Below, piece after piece: positions 63,669 through 64,000 of a stretch of 64,000 nucleotides of DNA (position 1 is its first letter; the number at the start of each line of letters is the position of its first letter). Source of the DNA: an uncultured Collinsella sp. GTDB lineage: Bacteria; Actinomycetota; Coriobacteriia; Coriobacteriales; Coriobacteriaceae. Under the pieces are notes generated by a model, which did no database searches, was not told where the DNA came from, and saw nothing but the letters and a program-made list of their open reading frames with translations. The translations under genes were made by a program, and so were the position numbers. The DNA is taken from positions 1 through 64,000 of the forward strand of contig CABUDS010000007.1 of assembly GCA_902490405.1 (NCBI GenBank), in the 5' to 3' direction.

Positions 63669-64000
63669 TTTGTCTCGATCTGTAACAGTAAGACCCTATT
63701 TTGCCGAGCAACTGTTACAGATCGAGACAAACCGAAACCGTCCCGGCGGAAAATCTCAATCTGTAACATCTACAGGCCAAAAACGACCCTAGATGTTACA
63801 GATCGAGACATTCCTCTCGACCCATCCTCAACAATCTAGATCTGTAACATCTGGACCCACTTTTGCCCCTTTACTGTTACAGATCGAGACAAACCAATCT
63901 AGCCTGCCGAAAGATCTAGATCTGTAACGGTTACTCGGCAAAATGGGCCCCAGATGTTACAAATCAAGACAAACGGGACCCGCCTGCAAGAAAATCTCAA
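63669..64000. repeat. Array of GATCTGTAACA palindromes at the right edge
   Basis: At least four palindromic units occur. Unit 1 (63669-63731) has perfect 19-bp arms TTTGTCTCGATCTGTAACA. Units 2 (63754-63808), 3 (63835-63893) and 4 (63912-63973) have 12-18-bp arms. A fifth starts at about 63990 and is cut by the window end. Loops carry a GACCC...TTTTGCC core in alternating orientation. A single copy of the family lies at 3222-3284. No gene is supported between 63531 and the end. Confidence 0.88.

Noticed and set aside
63669..64000. CRISPR array
   Set aside because: The units are palindromes of changing length and orientation with similar loops, not identical direct repeats with unique spacers, and no cas genes are present.

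Overview
The window reads as chromosomal DNA from a GC-rich anaerobic gut actinomycete. Gene content and protein style point to a Coriobacteriia member, most like Collinsella: a membrane-bound Ech-type [NiFe] hydrogenase, LuxS, sugar PTS and LicT-type control, split transketolase, a LacI regulator and Fe-S/flavin reductases. This is inference from recognised families; no database search was possible. Most genes lie on the minus strand in compact operons with good Shine-Dalgarno sites.

Layout. 220-1497: DUF4143-type ATPase on the plus strand, AT-richer than average and flanked by two copies of one hairpin. 1595-7422: beta-glucoside operon (LicT antiterminator, PTS EIIBC, esterase, DUF4867 protein, GH1 6-phospho-beta-glucosidase). 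7625-8113: luxS. 8266-12986: sugar operon (FucI/AraA-like isomerase, split transketolase, FGGY kinase), with a LacI regulator (13244-14254) and a nucleoside hydrolase/ribokinase pair (14458-16432) upstream. 16620-18836: OatA-like acyltransferase. 18946-22061: MgtE-like/NRAMP-like pair, probably for Mg2+. 22390-29327: envelope and membrane genes (degenerate polysaccharide deacetylase, PRC-barrel, YtxH-like, a stand-alone cyanophycin-synthetase N-domain-like protein, CorC/HlyC-type protein, PAQR protein, alpha/beta hydrolase). 29459-30664: DUF362 ferredoxin protein. 30866-37840: two ABC exporter modules, next to a divergent two-component system (38052-39838). 40633-46244: Ech-type hydrogenase with fused EchA-EchB. 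46532-46927: orphan IS3 OrfA-like gene. 47363-61180: four-gene surface operon with three membrane-anchored proteins and a 3,628-residue GLUG-repeat protein. 61500-63530: old-yellow-enzyme-type reductase.

The most unusual content is: the surface operon with an apparent attenuator before the giant gene; the fused-subunit hydrogenase; the NRAMP/MgtE pair with changed metal-site motifs; the CphA-N-like protein with no catalytic domains; and several families of long palindromic repeats. The repeats include a cluster of three long inverted elements (39862-40535), REP-like modules set just behind stop codons, and an array of palindromes at the right edge (63669-64000).

The sugar genes appear to work together: beta-glucosides enter by PTS and are cleaved by GH1, ribose is released by nucleoside hydrolase and phosphorylated by ribokinase, and the isomerase, kinase and split transketolase would feed other sugars into pentose-phosphate reactions. 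The hydrogenase could re-oxidise ferredoxin made by fermentation and conserve energy as an ion gradient.
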